Assembly (NCBI GenBank): GCA_001871015.1 | Contig: MNUO01000106.1 | Location: 1 to 26,643 of the forward strand | Length of the DNA stretch: 26,643 nucleotides | From: Candidatus Desantisbacteria bacterium CG1_02_38_46 | GTDB taxonomy: Bacteria > Desantisbacteria > UBA1551 > UBA1559 | Reading direction: 5' to 3' | Shown here: positions 13,812 to 22,532 of the stretch, one piece after another | How positions within the stretch are numbered: the first letter of the stretch is position 1 | Layout: each line of letters begins with the position of its first letter | Translations under genes and position numbers: made by a program | The notes under the pieces: generated by a model | What the model saw: only the letters and a program-made list of their open reading frames with translations | What the model was told of the DNA's origin: nothing | Database searches by the model: none

Positions 13812-14168
13812 TTATCTCCTTATTCGATATTTTCCTTCTTCAATAATAATAATTGCTCCCTTTATTTTTTCTTCAGTAATTTCTTGAAAAAATTCTCTTA
13901 TTACTTCATTTATTTCCTCAACACAACGCTCCATAGGTAACCTCAAAATTATGATTCCCCCATGAGTTCCTGGAGGATATTTTAAAATATTAGCAAAGTC
14001 CATGTCCCTGGTAATAAAGATTCTTTCTTCGCTCTGAGCAAAGGCAAATATTCTTTTGTCTTCTTCTCCTCTTAAATTTGTATCCTTTACATCTCTTACA
14101 TCGTGTTCTAATTCGTTCAGGACAAATTTGGTAGAATAAGGAAGATTTTCATCAATTAAAATTTTCAT
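13812..14168 (-). CDS. DUF5615 PIN-like protein, probable toxin
   Basis: This 118-residue protein has the PIN-like pattern of the DUF5615 family: KILIDENLPYS at the start, HDVRDVKDTNLRGEEDKRIFAFA, then IFITRDMDFANILKYPPGTHGGIIILRLP. The acidic residues D7/E8, D35-E36 and D54/D56 would form the metal site of a PIN-type nuclease. A C-terminal helix and a basic end follow. DUF5615 genes usually pair with DUF433 genes, as here, where the ATG overlaps the partner's stop by 4 nt. The pair is taken to be a toxin-antitoxin system, though few have been tested and RNA cleavage is inferred. It lies between the regulators and gvpA and is unrelated to vesicles by family. Confidence 0.85.
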   Translation of the reverse strand: MKILIDENLPYSTKFVLNELEHDVRDVKDTNLRGEEDKRIFAFAQSEERIFITRDMDFANILKYPPGTHGGIIILRLPMERCVEEINEVIREFFQEITEEKIKGAIIIIEEGKYRIRR

Positions 14169-14392
14169 CTCGCTTTTAAAGAAAAAACTTCTTCTTTCTC
14201 AATGGATTCCGCGGCATATTCCATGGCAGCTAAAATATCTTCTCTATTTATTCTGTACTCTTTCTCAATTTCTTCAAAAGTCATTCCACCAACTAAAGAA
14301 CCAAGAATCAATTGAACTGGTATCCTTGTTCCTTTTATCACAGGTTTCCCATGAAGAATCTGTTCATCAATTGTTATCCTTTCTTCAAACAT
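14165..14392 (-). CDS. DUF433 protein, probable antitoxin
   Basis: The ATG at 14390-14392 (MFEERITID) follows an AGGAGGT site 5 nt upstream and is preferred over the in-frame start 27 nt earlier. The 75-residue product has the DUF433 signature: HGKPVIKGTRIPVQLILGSLVGGMTFEEIEKEY, a winged helix-turn-helix-like fold, then a helix NREDILAAMEYAAE. DUF433 proteins are proposed antitoxins for DUF5615 PIN-like toxins and may bind their own promoter. The coupling to the next gene (ATGA overlap) and a strong promoter upstream fit that model. Confidence 0.88.
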   Translation of the reverse strand: MFEERITIDEQILHGKPVIKGTRIPVQLILGSLVGGMTFEEIEKEYRINREDILAAMEYAAESIEKEEVFSLKAR

Positions 14393-14433
14393 CGTTACCT
14401 CCTGTATTGTTTCCCACATCTGGTGTATTACAT

Positions 14434-14462
14434 AGTATACTCAATTCCAAAGAAAATGTCAA
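14434..14462 (-). promoter_or_regulatory. Sigma-70 promoter of the DUF433/DUF5615 pair
   Basis: On the minus strand TTGACA (14462-14457) is followed after exactly 17 nt by TATACT (14439-14434), almost a perfect consensus promoter. It begins about 40 nt upstream of the DUF433 ATG. The -10 lies within the palindrome AGTATACT, which could be an autoregulatory site. Confidence 0.85.
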
Positions 14463-14482
14463 ATTTTTGGATTTCTCCAAAG

Positions 14483-15913
14483 TCAATCTTTCAGTTGGGC
14501 ATGGATATTATATTTCTTTATTTTATTATATAAAGTTTTGTAGTCTATTTTTAAGAGGCGGGCTGCCTTACTTTTGTTTCCATTTACTTCTTTTAATACC
14601 CTAAGAATTGCTTGCTTTTCTACTTCTTTTTTTGCTGTTTTTCCTATTTCTTTAAGAGAACCTTGAGCAATGTCTTTTTTTTCTTGAGATTCTTCATCAG
14701 GAACTACTTTACTGGATAGAACTCTCTCAGAGAAAACTTCATCTAATTGTATTTCCTGGGGAAAGTTTTCTGGAAGGATATATTTTTTAGCTAAGAGAAC
14801 TGAACTTCTCATTACATTTTTTAATTCCCGCACATTGCCTGGCCAGGAATATCTCATCAATAAAGCCATTGCCTCTGGAGAGATTTCTTTAACTTTCTTA
14901 TTAAATTCCTTATTGAATTCATTTAGGAAAAGTCGGGCTAACAGCAAAACATCTTCTTCTCTTTCCCTTAAAGGAGGAAGTACAATAGAAAACTCTTTCA
15001 AACGATAGTAAAGGTCTTCGCGGAAAACTCTCTTTTTGATTAATTCTTCTAAATTGGTATTGGTAGCAGTGACAATCCGCACATCTATTTTTATCGGTTT
15101 ATTACTGCCGAGACGCACAATTTCTCTTTCCTGTAGCATTCTGAGCAACTTCTTCTGGGTATCTAAACTTAAATTTCCAACTTCATCGAGAAATAGGGTT
15201 CCTTCATTTGCTAATTCGCATTTGCCCAATTTTCTTGATATTGCCCCTGTAAAAGCACCCTTCTCATAACCAAATATTTCACTTTCTACAAGAGTCTCGG
15301 GCAGAGTGGCGCAATCCACAGTTATAAAAGGTTTATCCTTTCTTAAGGAATTATAATGAATAATTCTTGCAGCAAGTTCTTTACCGGTTCCACTTTCTCC
15401 TCGCAGCAAAACAGAAACATCAGTAGAAATTGCCTTTTCCAGAAGAGCATAAAGTTTTTGCATTGCAGCGCTCTCTCCATCGAGAGAAGCAAATTTAAAT
15501 CTTTCTTTCAATTCTTCTTTCAGTCTAAAAACCTCCTGGGTTAAATCTAAGGTCTTAAGTGCATTTTTAATGATTATCTTTAGTTTTTCATTATCAATAG
15601 GCTTGCTCAGGTAATCATATGCACCCATTTTCATGGATTTCACTGCAGTCTGCACTGTCTCATAAGCAGTCAACATAATCACCAATAACTCCACATTAAT
15701 TTCTTTTATTCTACGTAGTGTCTCCAGTCCATCCATTCCAGGCATTTTTATATCGAGAATCACCAGGTCAGGAGATTCATTCTCAATTTTTTTCAAACCC
15801 GCTGGTCCATCAGTAGCCGTGAGCACCTGATAGCCTTCTTCACTCAAGACTTTGGAAAAAATCCAGCCCTGTTCTGGTTCATCATCAATAACCAAAATTT
15901 TCTTTTCGTCCAT
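14483..15913 (-). CDS. NtrC-family sigma-54 response regulator, probable gvp activator
   Basis: This 476-residue protein has a receiver domain (1-120) with phospho-acceptor D54 (VILDIKMPG) and K104. The AAA+ sigma-54 activation domain (about 143-375) has Walker A GESGTGKE (172-179), the sigma-54-contacting loop GAFTGA (219-224) and Walker B LFLDEVG (240-246). A Fis-type helix-turn-helix ends it (NGNKSKAARLLKIDYKTLYNKI). All key residues are intact, so it should activate sigma-54 promoters when phosphorylated. A sigma-54 promoter with paired upstream dyads lies before gvpA, and Serratia gas vesicles are also governed by an NtrC-type regulator (GvrA), so gvpA is the likely target. The gene follows a receiver protein and histidine kinase with 1-2 nt gaps, forming one operon. 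Confidence 0.93.
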   Translation of the reverse strand: MDEKKILVIDDEPEQGWIFSKVLSEEGYQVLTATDGPAGLKKIENESPDLVILDIKMPGMDGLETLRRIKEINVELLVIMLTAYETVQTAVKSMKMGAYDYLSKPIDNEKLKIIIKNALKTLDLTQEVFRLKEELKERFKFASLDGESAAMQKLYALLEKAISTDVSVLLRGESGTGKELAARIIHYNSLRKDKPFITVDCATLPETLVESEIFGYEKGAFTGAISRKLGKCELANEGTLFLDEVGNLSLDTQKKLLRMLQEREIVRLGSNKPIKIDVRIVTATNTNLEELIKKRVFREDLYYRLKEFSIVLPPLREREEDVLLLARLFLNEFNKEFNKKVKEISPEAMALLMRYSWPGNVRELKNVMRSSVLLAKKYILPENFPQEIQLDEVFSERVLSSKVVPDEESQEKKDIAQGSLKEIGKTAKKEVEKQAILRVLKEVNGNKSKAARLLKIDYKTLYNKIKKYNIHAQLKD

Positions 15914-15914
15914 T

Positions 15915-16535
15915 TTAAAACCTTTTTGAACTTTCCCTTATCGCCCGCAATATCTCTTTTATGGTAAAGGGCTTATCAAGAAAATAGGAAGCTCCTTTAT
16001 TTCTTGCCTCCTTGCGCAAATCTGGTGTTCCATAAGCAGTAATTATGCATACGGCAATTTTTGGGTTGATTTTTTTAATCCTGTGCAGGACTTTTGTACC
16101 ATCAGTATCAGGTAATTTCAAATCTAAAAATACCAAATCTGGAATTTCCTTTTTTACCTGAGCAATTCCTTCTTTTCCAGTGCTGGCAGTGGTTACCTTA
16201 TACCTTCTCTTGCACAATGCCTCAGAGAGCAGCCAGCACATATCTTTTTCATCATCAACAATAAGAATCTTTTTTATCTTTTTTCGTGGAATTAAAACCT
16301 TTCTTTCTTTTTTTAGTTCTCTTAGCTGTTTTTTCTTATACTCTTCAAAAAAAGGTATTAATTCTTCAAGTTCTTCAGGCTTGCGCCAGCCAGAGAATCC
16401 ACTGCGCCAGACAAAAACATCCCCTTCTTTTATTATACCATTTATAATCCAGTTGCACAACCGAGAAGTATAAATTGTTCGATAAATACCTGCTCCTTTT
16501 TTTATATCCCATTTTATCTCTTTAAAAGTTCTCAT
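15915..16535 (-). CDS. Response regulator with an N-terminal GYF-like domain
   Basis: Residues about 15-65 (IYTSRLCNWIINGIIKEGDV followed by VWRSGFSGWRKPEELEEL) resemble the GYF_2/DUF4339 fold, usually a protein-binding module. Residues 88-206 form a receiver domain with D138 (VFLDLKLP), acidic D94-D95 and K188 (LDKPF). No DNA-binding or enzyme output domain is present, so it probably works by phosphorelay or protein contact. It lies between the PAS kinase (stop adjacent to its ATG, with GGGAGG as ribosome-binding site) and the NtrC-type regulator (1-nt gap), so the three are co-expressed. The GYF-like match is by pattern and less certain than the receiver. Confidence 0.85.
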   Translation of the reverse strand: MRTFKEIKWDIKKGAGIYRTIYTSRLCNWIINGIIKEGDVFVWRSGFSGWRKPEELEELIPFFEEYKKKQLRELKKERKVLIPRKKIKKILIVDDEKDMCWLLSEALCKRRYKVTTASTGKEGIAQVKKEIPDLVFLDLKLPDTDGTKVLHRIKKINPKIAVCIITAYGTPDLRKEARNKGASYFLDKPFTIKEILRAIRESSKRF

Positions 16536-17648
16536 TTACCCTCCCACTATCTCGCCAAGTTTCACTTTCTTAATCGGCAGACTCACAGAAAAAGTTGCTC
16601 CTTTTCCTTTTTTGCTCTCTATATCTATAAGTCCACCATGGCTTCCGATAATTCCATAAACTACTGATAATCCTAAACCCATTCCACCTTCTTTTTCTCT
16701 GGTGGTGAAAAAAGGGTCAAATATTCTGATAATATCTTCTTCAGGAATACCCACGCCATTATCGCTAAACTTAATCACAACAGCATCTCCTTCAAATCTG
16801 GTTTCAATTTTCAATTCACCCCTATCAGGCATAGCCTGCAAGGCATTGAGCACAATATTTAAAAATGCCTGTCTCATATGCTGCTCATCAATTTTTATTT
16901 TTGGTAATTTAGGAGTAAAATTTTTAATCACCTTTACTTTCTGCTTCTGGCATCTGTCTCTAATGAAAGTGAGCACATTATTCAAAACTTTATGTATATC
17001 GCAAGGACGCATTTTGAGCATCGGGGGCCTGGCACAATTTACAAATTCAGTAATGAGATAGTTTAGTTTATCTATATTCTTATTAACCGCTAAGAGATAT
17101 TTTCTCCTCGGGTCGTCCTTTTTAAGTTCCTCCTGAAGGCGCTGAATTGACATACTCACCACATTTAGAGGATTTCTTATTTCATGGGCTACACTTGCAG
17201 CCATTCTTCCTGCAAATGCCAATTTCTCTGAACGAACTAATTGGTCCTTACTTTCTTCTAACTCCTTATATGAAGTTTCAAGTTCGTCCTTTGCTCTGGT
17301 CAATTCCTCTATAATATGTTTCATTTCACCAATGTCTCTCGCTACATAAATTATTTTTTTAGTATTTCCTGTATCATCTCTTTTTACTGATATACTAAGA
17401 TTGACCGGGATTTCTTCCCCGTTTTTCTTTAAATAAATAGCCTCACAGTTTCGCAGGAGAGTTTTTTCTGCAAATTCCTTTTGTGGAAAATTCCTGCATA
17501 TTAAATTGAATGGTTTTCCCACAAGTTCTTCCTTTTTAAATCCTAAAAGTTCGAGGGTTGCGGGGTTCACTTCTTCTATCTTACTTTCTGCATCCAGAAG
17601 GATTATACTATCCGGTATATCCTGTATAACTTCTTTAAGTTCTTCCAT
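16536..17648 (-). CDS. PAS-domain sensor histidine kinase
   Basis: This 370-residue protein has an N-terminal PAS domain (about 1-110; IILLDAESKIEEVNPATLEL), a short coiled coil, then a HisKA domain with phospho-acceptor H155 in HEIRNPL and an HATPase domain with N-box LNIVLNALQAM, G1 DNGVGI (297-302), F-box DPFFTT and G2 GGMGLGLS. No transmembrane segment is present, so it senses a cytoplasmic signal. It has the form of an NtrB-type kinase and probably phosphorylates the NtrC-type regulator encoded two genes downstream. The upstream hybrid kinase gene ends 62 nt away. Confidence 0.92.
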   Translation of the reverse strand: MEELKEVIQDIPDSIILLDAESKIEEVNPATLELLGFKKEELVGKPFNLICRNFPQKEFAEKTLLRNCEAIYLKKNGEEIPVNLSISVKRDDTGNTKKIIYVARDIGEMKHIIEELTRAKDELETSYKELEESKDQLVRSEKLAFAGRMAASVAHEIRNPLNVVSMSIQRLQEELKKDDPRRKYLLAVNKNIDKLNYLITEFVNCARPPMLKMRPCDIHKVLNNVLTFIRDRCQKQKVKVIKNFTPKLPKIKIDEQHMRQAFLNIVLNALQAMPDRGELKIETRFEGDAVVIKFSDNGVGIPEEDIIRIFDPFFTTREKEGGMGLGLSVVYGIIGSHGGLIDIESKKGKGATFSVSLPIKKVKLGEIVGG

Positions 17649-17710
17649 TTTATTCTCTCTTATTACGACTTTTTATCGACGTTCAGTTACGAGTAACAAG
17701 CTATGCTTAT

Positions 17711-19375
17711 TCATCTGCTTGCAAGGGGTAGAGAAATTGTGAAGGTTGTTCCACTCTGGCTTTGTACACTGATAGAACCTCCATGCTCATTAATAATCCG
17801 CTGGACAATAGATAATCCAAGACCGGTACCGTCTGCGCGGGTGGTAAAAAAAGGATTGAATATCTTATCAAGATTCTCCGCAAGAATACCTGGTCCAGTA
17901 TCAGCAAGAGCAATCTTCACCTCATTTTCTTCTGGTTCAAGCCAGGTTCTTACCTTCAGAACACCTCCGCCCTGCATAGCATAAAGGGCATTATTTATGA
18001 TATTTAAGAAAACTTCTTCCATGTGTTCTTCATCTATGGAAACAAGTGGTAGATTATGCTGATAGTTTTTAATTATCTTTACCTTTTGTGAAATGCATTT
18101 ACGCTTCATAAGGTTTAAGGTCTGAGTGAGAATTTTATTGATATCATAAGAACTCAGGTGTAAGGGATGTGGCCTGGCAAATTCAATTAATCTCTTGCTA
18201 ATTTTGTCTAATCTCTGGACATTATTCATCACTACATTTGTAAGTTCCCTGTAAGGATCCTCAGAAGTAAGTTTATCCTGAAGATGCTGGATAGACATTC
18301 CAATAATTGAAAGGGGATTTCTTATCTCATGGGCAACAGCAGCAGCCAATTCTCCTGCAGTAGCTAATTTTTCACTTCTTACTAATTCTTCCTGAGTTTT
18401 TTTTAATTCTTCATGGGCCTGGTCCAGCTTATTATATAAGTATGCGTTCTCAATCACTACTGAAATCTGGGTAGATAGGGCTAAAAGCATATTCTGGTCA
18501 TCCTCATTAAAGACTTCACCAGAAATTTTGTTATTTACATTGATTACGCCTGTTGTCTTACCCTTTATCTTCATGGGCACACTTAAAATGGATTTAGTAA
18601 TATATCTTTCTTCACTCTTTTTCTTAAATCTAAGGTTCTGCTCAATATCCTCAATCAAAAGTGGTTCTCCTGTCTGAGCCACCCATCCAGATATACCCTC
18701 ACCAATTTTTATTCTTGTTTCCTTAATAACATTATCCTGTAAACCCTGAGCAGCCCTGATTATTAAATCGCCCTGCTTCTCATCAATCAGCATCAAGGAA
18801 CATATTTTAACTTTCATTATCCTGGTAATCATCTTCACAATTAGTTCTAACAGCAAATTCAGTTCAAAGATTGCCTCAATTGTTTTTGATGTCTCATAAA
18901 GAGCACTAATCTTCAGGTTCTTCTCCTCTATTAACTCTTCATTGACTTTTTTCAATTCCTCATTAGCCATTTGTAAATCCCCAAGCAATTGCTCTTTAGC
19001 AGCAATTAGAGATTCTCTTTCCAGGCATCTCTTTACTGTGAGCCTGATTTCTTCAATGTTAAAGGGTTTGGTAATGTAGTCATAGGCACCTTCTTTTAAA
19101 GCCTGAATAGTTGATTCTAAAGAAGGATACGCAGTGATGATAATTATGGGCAATGTAGAGTTAATCCGCCTGATGTGGTGTAGTAGTTCTATCCCGTCCA
19201 TGCCTGGCATTTTTAAATCAGTAATAATCAGGTTAAGCTTTCCCTTTTTCAATTCTCCGAGGGCAACATTTCCATCTCCTGTGCCGAGACAGTCATATCC
19301 TTCTGCCTCAAGAAGTTCGCACAGACCTTCCCGTGTATCTTTCTCGTCCTCAACAATAAGAATTTTCTCTTTCAT
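17711..19375 (-). CDS. Receiver-GAF-histidine kinase hybrid
   Basis: I start at the ATG at 19373-19375 (MKEKILIVEDEKD), where the receiver fold begins; the upstream in-frame codons run into the preceding gene. The 554-residue protein has a receiver (1-120, D53 in ITDLKMPG, K103), a coiled coil (125-155), a GAF domain (about 165-312), then HisKA with H349 (HEIRNPL) and HATPase with G1 DTGPGI and G2 GTGLGLS. Its kinase half closely resembles the PAS kinase downstream (LVRSEKLA, IRNPL, HPLHLSS), suggesting duplication. An input receiver lets it be tuned by another kinase. It is soluble and may form a phosphorelay with the neighbouring kinase, receiver and NtrC-type proteins. Confidence 0.9.
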   Translation of the reverse strand: MKEKILIVEDEKDTREGLCELLEAEGYDCLGTGDGNVALGELKKGKLNLIITDLKMPGMDGIELLHHIRRINSTLPIIIITAYPSLESTIQALKEGAYDYITKPFNIEEIRLTVKRCLERESLIAAKEQLLGDLQMANEELKKVNEELIEEKNLKISALYETSKTIEAIFELNLLLELIVKMITRIMKVKICSLMLIDEKQGDLIIRAAQGLQDNVIKETRIKIGEGISGWVAQTGEPLLIEDIEQNLRFKKKSEERYITKSILSVPMKIKGKTTGVINVNNKISGEVFNEDDQNMLLALSTQISVVIENAYLYNKLDQAHEELKKTQEELVRSEKLATAGELAAAVAHEIRNPLSIIGMSIQHLQDKLTSEDPYRELTNVVMNNVQRLDKISKRLIEFARPHPLHLSSYDINKILTQTLNLMKRKCISQKVKIIKNYQHNLPLVSIDEEHMEEVFLNIINNALYAMQGGGVLKVRTWLEPEENEVKIALADTGPGILAENLDKIFNPFFTTRADGTGLGLSIVQRIINEHGGSISVQSQSGTTFTISLPLASR

Positions 19376-19376
19376 T

Positions 19377-20012
19377 TTAAATCCTTGCTGGTTCATAACT
19401 TGCTTTAAATGGCAATCTATAGATAAGATATGTAACAATGATATCTCCTGGAAGTCTCTTATCTACCTCATGCTTCATACCCATAAATAAAATTCCAATT
19501 TCATCCTCACTCAGAGTCCGGTCAATTCGCCTGGCGATGTATACATCGCGCTGAAACAACAATTCTCTACTCTTTTCCTCATATTTTCTTATAGCCATTT
19601 CCTTTTCAGCTAAATTTGTAATTTTACTAATATTCTGCATATATTTGTATTCCTCAAGCAACAACCCGGGATTTTCTGTTCCTTCAAGTATTGCTCCTTT
19701 TGCCATTAACTCCAGGATTATTTCATAATTCTTGCTTCCTTTCTCGGCTACCTCCTGCACTATCTCTTGCTCCCTGCCACAAACAGGAAGGCCATCCTGA
19801 TATATCTTCACTTTTTTATAATTTAAGTTTAATTCATCAATTTTTTTTCTTATTCCATCCCACATATCCTGGATAATTCTGAGGTGTTCTTCCCACTTTT
19901 CCTTACTATATTTCTCTATATATTCTTTTTTTACTACTTCAGACAAAGAACCCATATCTGCTACACTGTGAACAACAGGGATATATATCAACTGTGTTCT
20001 GGTCCAATACAT
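19377..20012 (-). CDS. Conserved-looking protein of unknown function, 5' end disrupted by an IS
   Basis: I do not recognise a named family. From an ATG formed inside the IS terminal repeat the reading frame gives about 211 residues, beginning TRTQLIYIPVVHSVADMGSL. The sequence is soluble, mixed helix and strand, with a conserved-looking core KKVKIYQDGLPVCGREQEIV and a C-terminal segment EDEIGILFMGMKHEVDKRLP and LIYRLPF. It ends 1 nt before the receiver-GAF-kinase start, so it may have been co-expressed with it. The native start and promoter lie beyond, or were replaced by, the IS. Because the opening VVHSVADMGSL looks like an early part of the domain, only a few residues may be lost. It could be a sensory partner of the kinase, but this rests on position alone. 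Confidence 0.6.
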   Translation of the reverse strand: MYWTRTQLIYIPVVHSVADMGSLSEVVKKEYIEKYSKEKWEEHLRIIQDMWDGIRKKIDELNLNYKKVKIYQDGLPVCGREQEIVQEVAEKGSKNYEIILELMAKGAILEGTENPGLLLEEYKYMQNISKITNLAEKEMAIRKYEEKSRELLFQRDVYIARRIDRTLSEDEIGILFMGMKHEVDKRLPGDIIVTYLIYRLPFKASYEPARI

Positions 20013-21039
20013 AGGTAACACTTATTGGCCTTAAAATTTGATGTTTTAACCTATACTTCTCATTATACTCTTTTGGTGTTAAAAAGTCAAGTGATTGGTG
20101 CGGTCTAACGGTATTATATGTTTCATCCCATATTTCTAAGAGATTGTTTTGCTCTTCTATGGTCGGAGCAAGATTTCCCTGTTCATAGAATTCTTTTATG
20201 TCAGTCTGTATTACCCTCTCTACGATAGAGTTTTGTTTTGGAGTAGAAGGATAAATGAAGTAATGAGGAATTTTTTCCTTTTGTAATAGCTTATCAAATT
20301 CAAGAGCAAATTCAGGACCATTGTCTGTCTGTACTCTTTTTATGGGAAAAAGAAATTTATTCTTTACCTCCTGGAAGAATTGTTTTGCTTTCCTTGAGGA
20401 TAGAGTTTTGTATACACGGCTATATTTCATTTTACCCAGACAGTCAATGGCAGTATAATGGTATCTTTTTTCTCCCCAGGGAAGCCAGAAGTGTTTTGTA
20501 TCTATCTGGACAAGGTCTCCAAAGTTATCTATCTTTAGTTCTTTGGATGGTCTTAATCTTTTACGCCTGTAAGCCAGTTGTCTCCTTCTTGTCTGTTTGG
20601 CAAGAATTAAGTTTCTTTTTTTTAAAATTCTTCCTATGGAGGAAGAAGAAATTTTTATTCCATGGTCACGTTTTAGGATAACCTGTAGTTTGTATTTACT
20701 CCATGCAGGATATGACTTTCTTACACTTGATATAAGGTCCTGGGTTTCCAAGGGAATTTTTGAACTGCGAACTCTTTTGGGACGCTTTGAACAGGAATTA
20801 AGGGTGTTCAGATCCCAAGGATTGTATTTCTTCTTCCACTTATGGAATGTTTTTCTGGAAATACCAAAGTATCTGCAAGTTAATGAAATATTTCCGGTCT
20901 TCTGATAATAGTCAAACCACCTGAGTCTTAGTTTTGCTTCGTCAGACAGGTTGCTATCTAGTCCAGCAAGAAAGTTTCTTGTAGACTCAGGGAATATAGA
21001 ATCCAGATGCATGTGGCAGGTTTCATACATACCTTCCAT
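19939..21039 (-). CDS. IS481-like DDE transposase (integrase core)
   Basis: The ATG at 21037-21039 follows GTGAGG; the upstream GTG is in frame but less likely. The roughly 366-residue product has an N-terminal helix-turn-helix (SLTCRYFGISRKTFHKWKKKY), a linker helix-turn-helix (IISSSSIGRI region) and an rve integrase core with catalytic D in LVQIDTKHF, D in VQTDNGPEF and E in NSIVERVIQTD. This is the IS481 pattern. The reading frame runs across the left terminal repeat and stops 68 bp outside the element (19939), so the C-terminus is host-encoded. Whether it is active is unknown, but all three catalytic residues are present. Confidence 0.9.
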   Translation of the reverse strand: MEGMYETCHMHLDSIFPESTRNFLAGLDSNLSDEAKLRLRWFDYYQKTGNISLTCRYFGISRKTFHKWKKKYNPWDLNTLNSCSKRPKRVRSSKIPLETQDLISSVRKSYPAWSKYKLQVILKRDHGIKISSSSIGRILKKRNLILAKQTRRRQLAYRRKRLRPSKELKIDNFGDLVQIDTKHFWLPWGEKRYHYTAIDCLGKMKYSRVYKTLSSRKAKQFFQEVKNKFLFPIKRVQTDNGPEFALEFDKLLQKEKIPHYFIYPSTPKQNSIVERVIQTDIKEFYEQGNLAPTIEEQNNLLEIWDETYNTVRPHQSLDFLTPKEYNEKYRLKHQILRPISVTYVLDQNTVDIYPCCSQCSRYGFFV

Positions 21040-21118
21040 TGGCAACACCTCACTTTCTATCTTGCTATTATACTATAACCACTAGTTTAAAGCAAGTCTA
21101 CAGGTGTTACCTATGTAT
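20007..21118 (-). mobile_element. IS481-family insertion sequence, about 1.1 kb
   Basis: Perfect 15-bp inverted repeats bound the element: ATACATAGGTAACAC at 20007-20021 and GTGTTACCTATGTAT at 21104-21118. One transposase gene fills it. I see no clear target-site duplication: the next bases outside are not direct repeats. The outermost few bases of the repeat could in part be a palindromic target. It separates the regulator/gvp block from the envelope genes. Confidence 0.88.
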
Positions 21119-21175
21119 CTAAACCTCGGCAGAGAAACTGAGAAGAGAATCTGTCAGAAAACAAATCTATGCTTT

Positions 21176-22474
21176 TCAGAAGGAATATTTAATTTTTAAG
21201 TACATCTCGTCGCTGGTTCTGCTTAAATAGAACTTTCCGTTTTCCCAGGAATCCAGGAAATAGGCGCCCAGGAGTATCTCTGTCGCTTCAAAAGGATAAT
21301 AACTGATTTCAGGATAGAACGCAAAACTCGGGAAGAAATGCGCACCACCCCTGAAATCCATTTCTAAAAATCCTGCCAGTGCAATTTTGAGCTTGTCAGA
21401 AAAAAACTTCCTTTCCACTTCTGCAACCAGGTAGTCCCTTATGTCATTTGCCCTTTCATCAAAGAAACCGTGGCAATACTGGATGTTGGCATAAATTCCT
21501 ACGACAGGAAAAGTATAATCTGCACCGATAGTAAATTTTGTGTAGGGATTCTGAAGCAATGTTCCTGTATTTGAAGATGGTAAAGGTGAAATAATATAAG
21601 CTATTGTATCAAATTTTTCAGGTATAGTATAACCGATTTCAGCCCATATGCCCACATCCCCTATAGAACCTGCAGCATCAAGACCTATTGTCTGGATTTT
21701 CGGATATTCCAGTTTTACACCCAGCCCAGCCAGAGTTCCTGTTGGCATTACATAGGTAAGTTCTTTTTGAGCTGGAATATTGTCAAACCCGTAGAAATAA
21801 CTTATTGAAGAATCAAAACCGAATATTCTTCCACCCGCCTTCAATGCAAACATTGAGTTTGTGAAATTTGTGGTCGGCAGGACAAGCGTATCACTTAGCG
21901 GAATACCTGCAGGGAAAGGGTACATCGATTGATAGTCAGATGGCAGTACTGCAGGAACAAACACAGGAACGTAAACGCCCTGAAAATAACAATCGCCAAG
22001 ATAATAAGTCGCCTTTATTGAATTTGTCCCAAGGCGTTTTCCGAGGTCGGTGATGTCTGAAAAATCCAGAGGGTTGATATTGTCGGTCGGGTTCAGCCTG
22101 TCAGCAGTTCCCCAGGTGAGGCGCTGTTTCCCAATGCGAAGGTCAAGACCCTTGAGCAAAAAACCAGTGAGGTCTAAATATCCCTCCTTCAATTCCAGTG
22201 TCCAGGGGCCGACCCTTGTTTTATCATAAAGGCTCAGACTATACAGATTTGTCGTTGTAGAAAAGCCGATATTCTTCAATTCCAAATCTGCGAATGCGCT
22301 GGCTCCTGAACCGAGAGCAGATTTCAATTTCAAATCAAAATCGTTTTCATTGTAGGTAAATTGCCCGCTCCCGTCCACTCTCATCCTCCAGTCTGTCTTC
22401 AGGTACCCGTTCAAATCCAGCGCCCATACCCTGCCTGCCATCAGCAGGCAAACCACCAAGACCAATTTCTTCAT
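21176..22474 (-). CDS. Outer-membrane beta-barrel protein
   Basis: I start at the ATG at 22472-22474, with AGGAGGG 5 nt upstream; the in-frame extension of 15 codons is encoded by a palindromic repeat. The 432-residue product has a signal peptide (MKKLVLVVCLLMAGRVWA, cleavage before LDLNG) and then alternating strands such as FDLKLKSALGSGASAFADLE. The last residues (MYLKIKYSF) end in phenylalanine, typical of barrels inserted by the Bam machinery. It resembles DUF1302/porin-type proteins that travel with RND/MMPL exporters and LolA-like proteins. The envelope genes to the right fit that grouping. Substrate unknown. Confidence 0.8.
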   Translation of the reverse strand: MKKLVLVVCLLMAGRVWALDLNGYLKTDWRMRVDGSGQFTYNENDFDLKLKSALGSGASAFADLELKNIGFSTTTNLYSLSLYDKTRVGPWTLELKEGYLDLTGFLLKGLDLRIGKQRLTWGTADRLNPTDNINPLDFSDITDLGKRLGTNSIKATYYLGDCYFQGVYVPVFVPAVLPSDYQSMYPFPAGIPLSDTLVLPTTNFTNSMFALKAGGRIFGFDSSISYFYGFDNIPAQKELTYVMPTGTLAGLGVKLEYPKIQTIGLDAAGSIGDVGIWAEIGYTIPEKFDTIAYIISPLPSSNTGTLLQNPYTKFTIGADYTFPVVGIYANIQYCHGFFDERANDIRDYLVAEVERKFFSDKLKIALAGFLEMDFRGGAHFFPSFAFYPEISYYPFEATEILLGAYFLDSWENGKFYLSRTSDEMYLKIKYSF

Positions 22475-22489
22475 TTTTCCCTCCTTTTT

Positions 22490-22523
22490 GTCATTGCGAG
22501 TCGCCGCGGCGACTCGCAATGAC
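22490..22523. repeat. Perfect 16-bp palindrome (REP-like)
   Basis: GTCATTGCGAGTCGCC (22490-22505) and GGCGACTCGCAATGAC (22508-22523) are exact complements with a 2-nt centre. GTCATTGCGAG is a very common bacterial intergenic palindrome. It lies between the broken LolA-like gene and the beta-barrel gene, just upstream of the barrel's ribosome-binding site. Confidence 0.92.
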
Positions 22524-22532
22524 TCTTACTCT

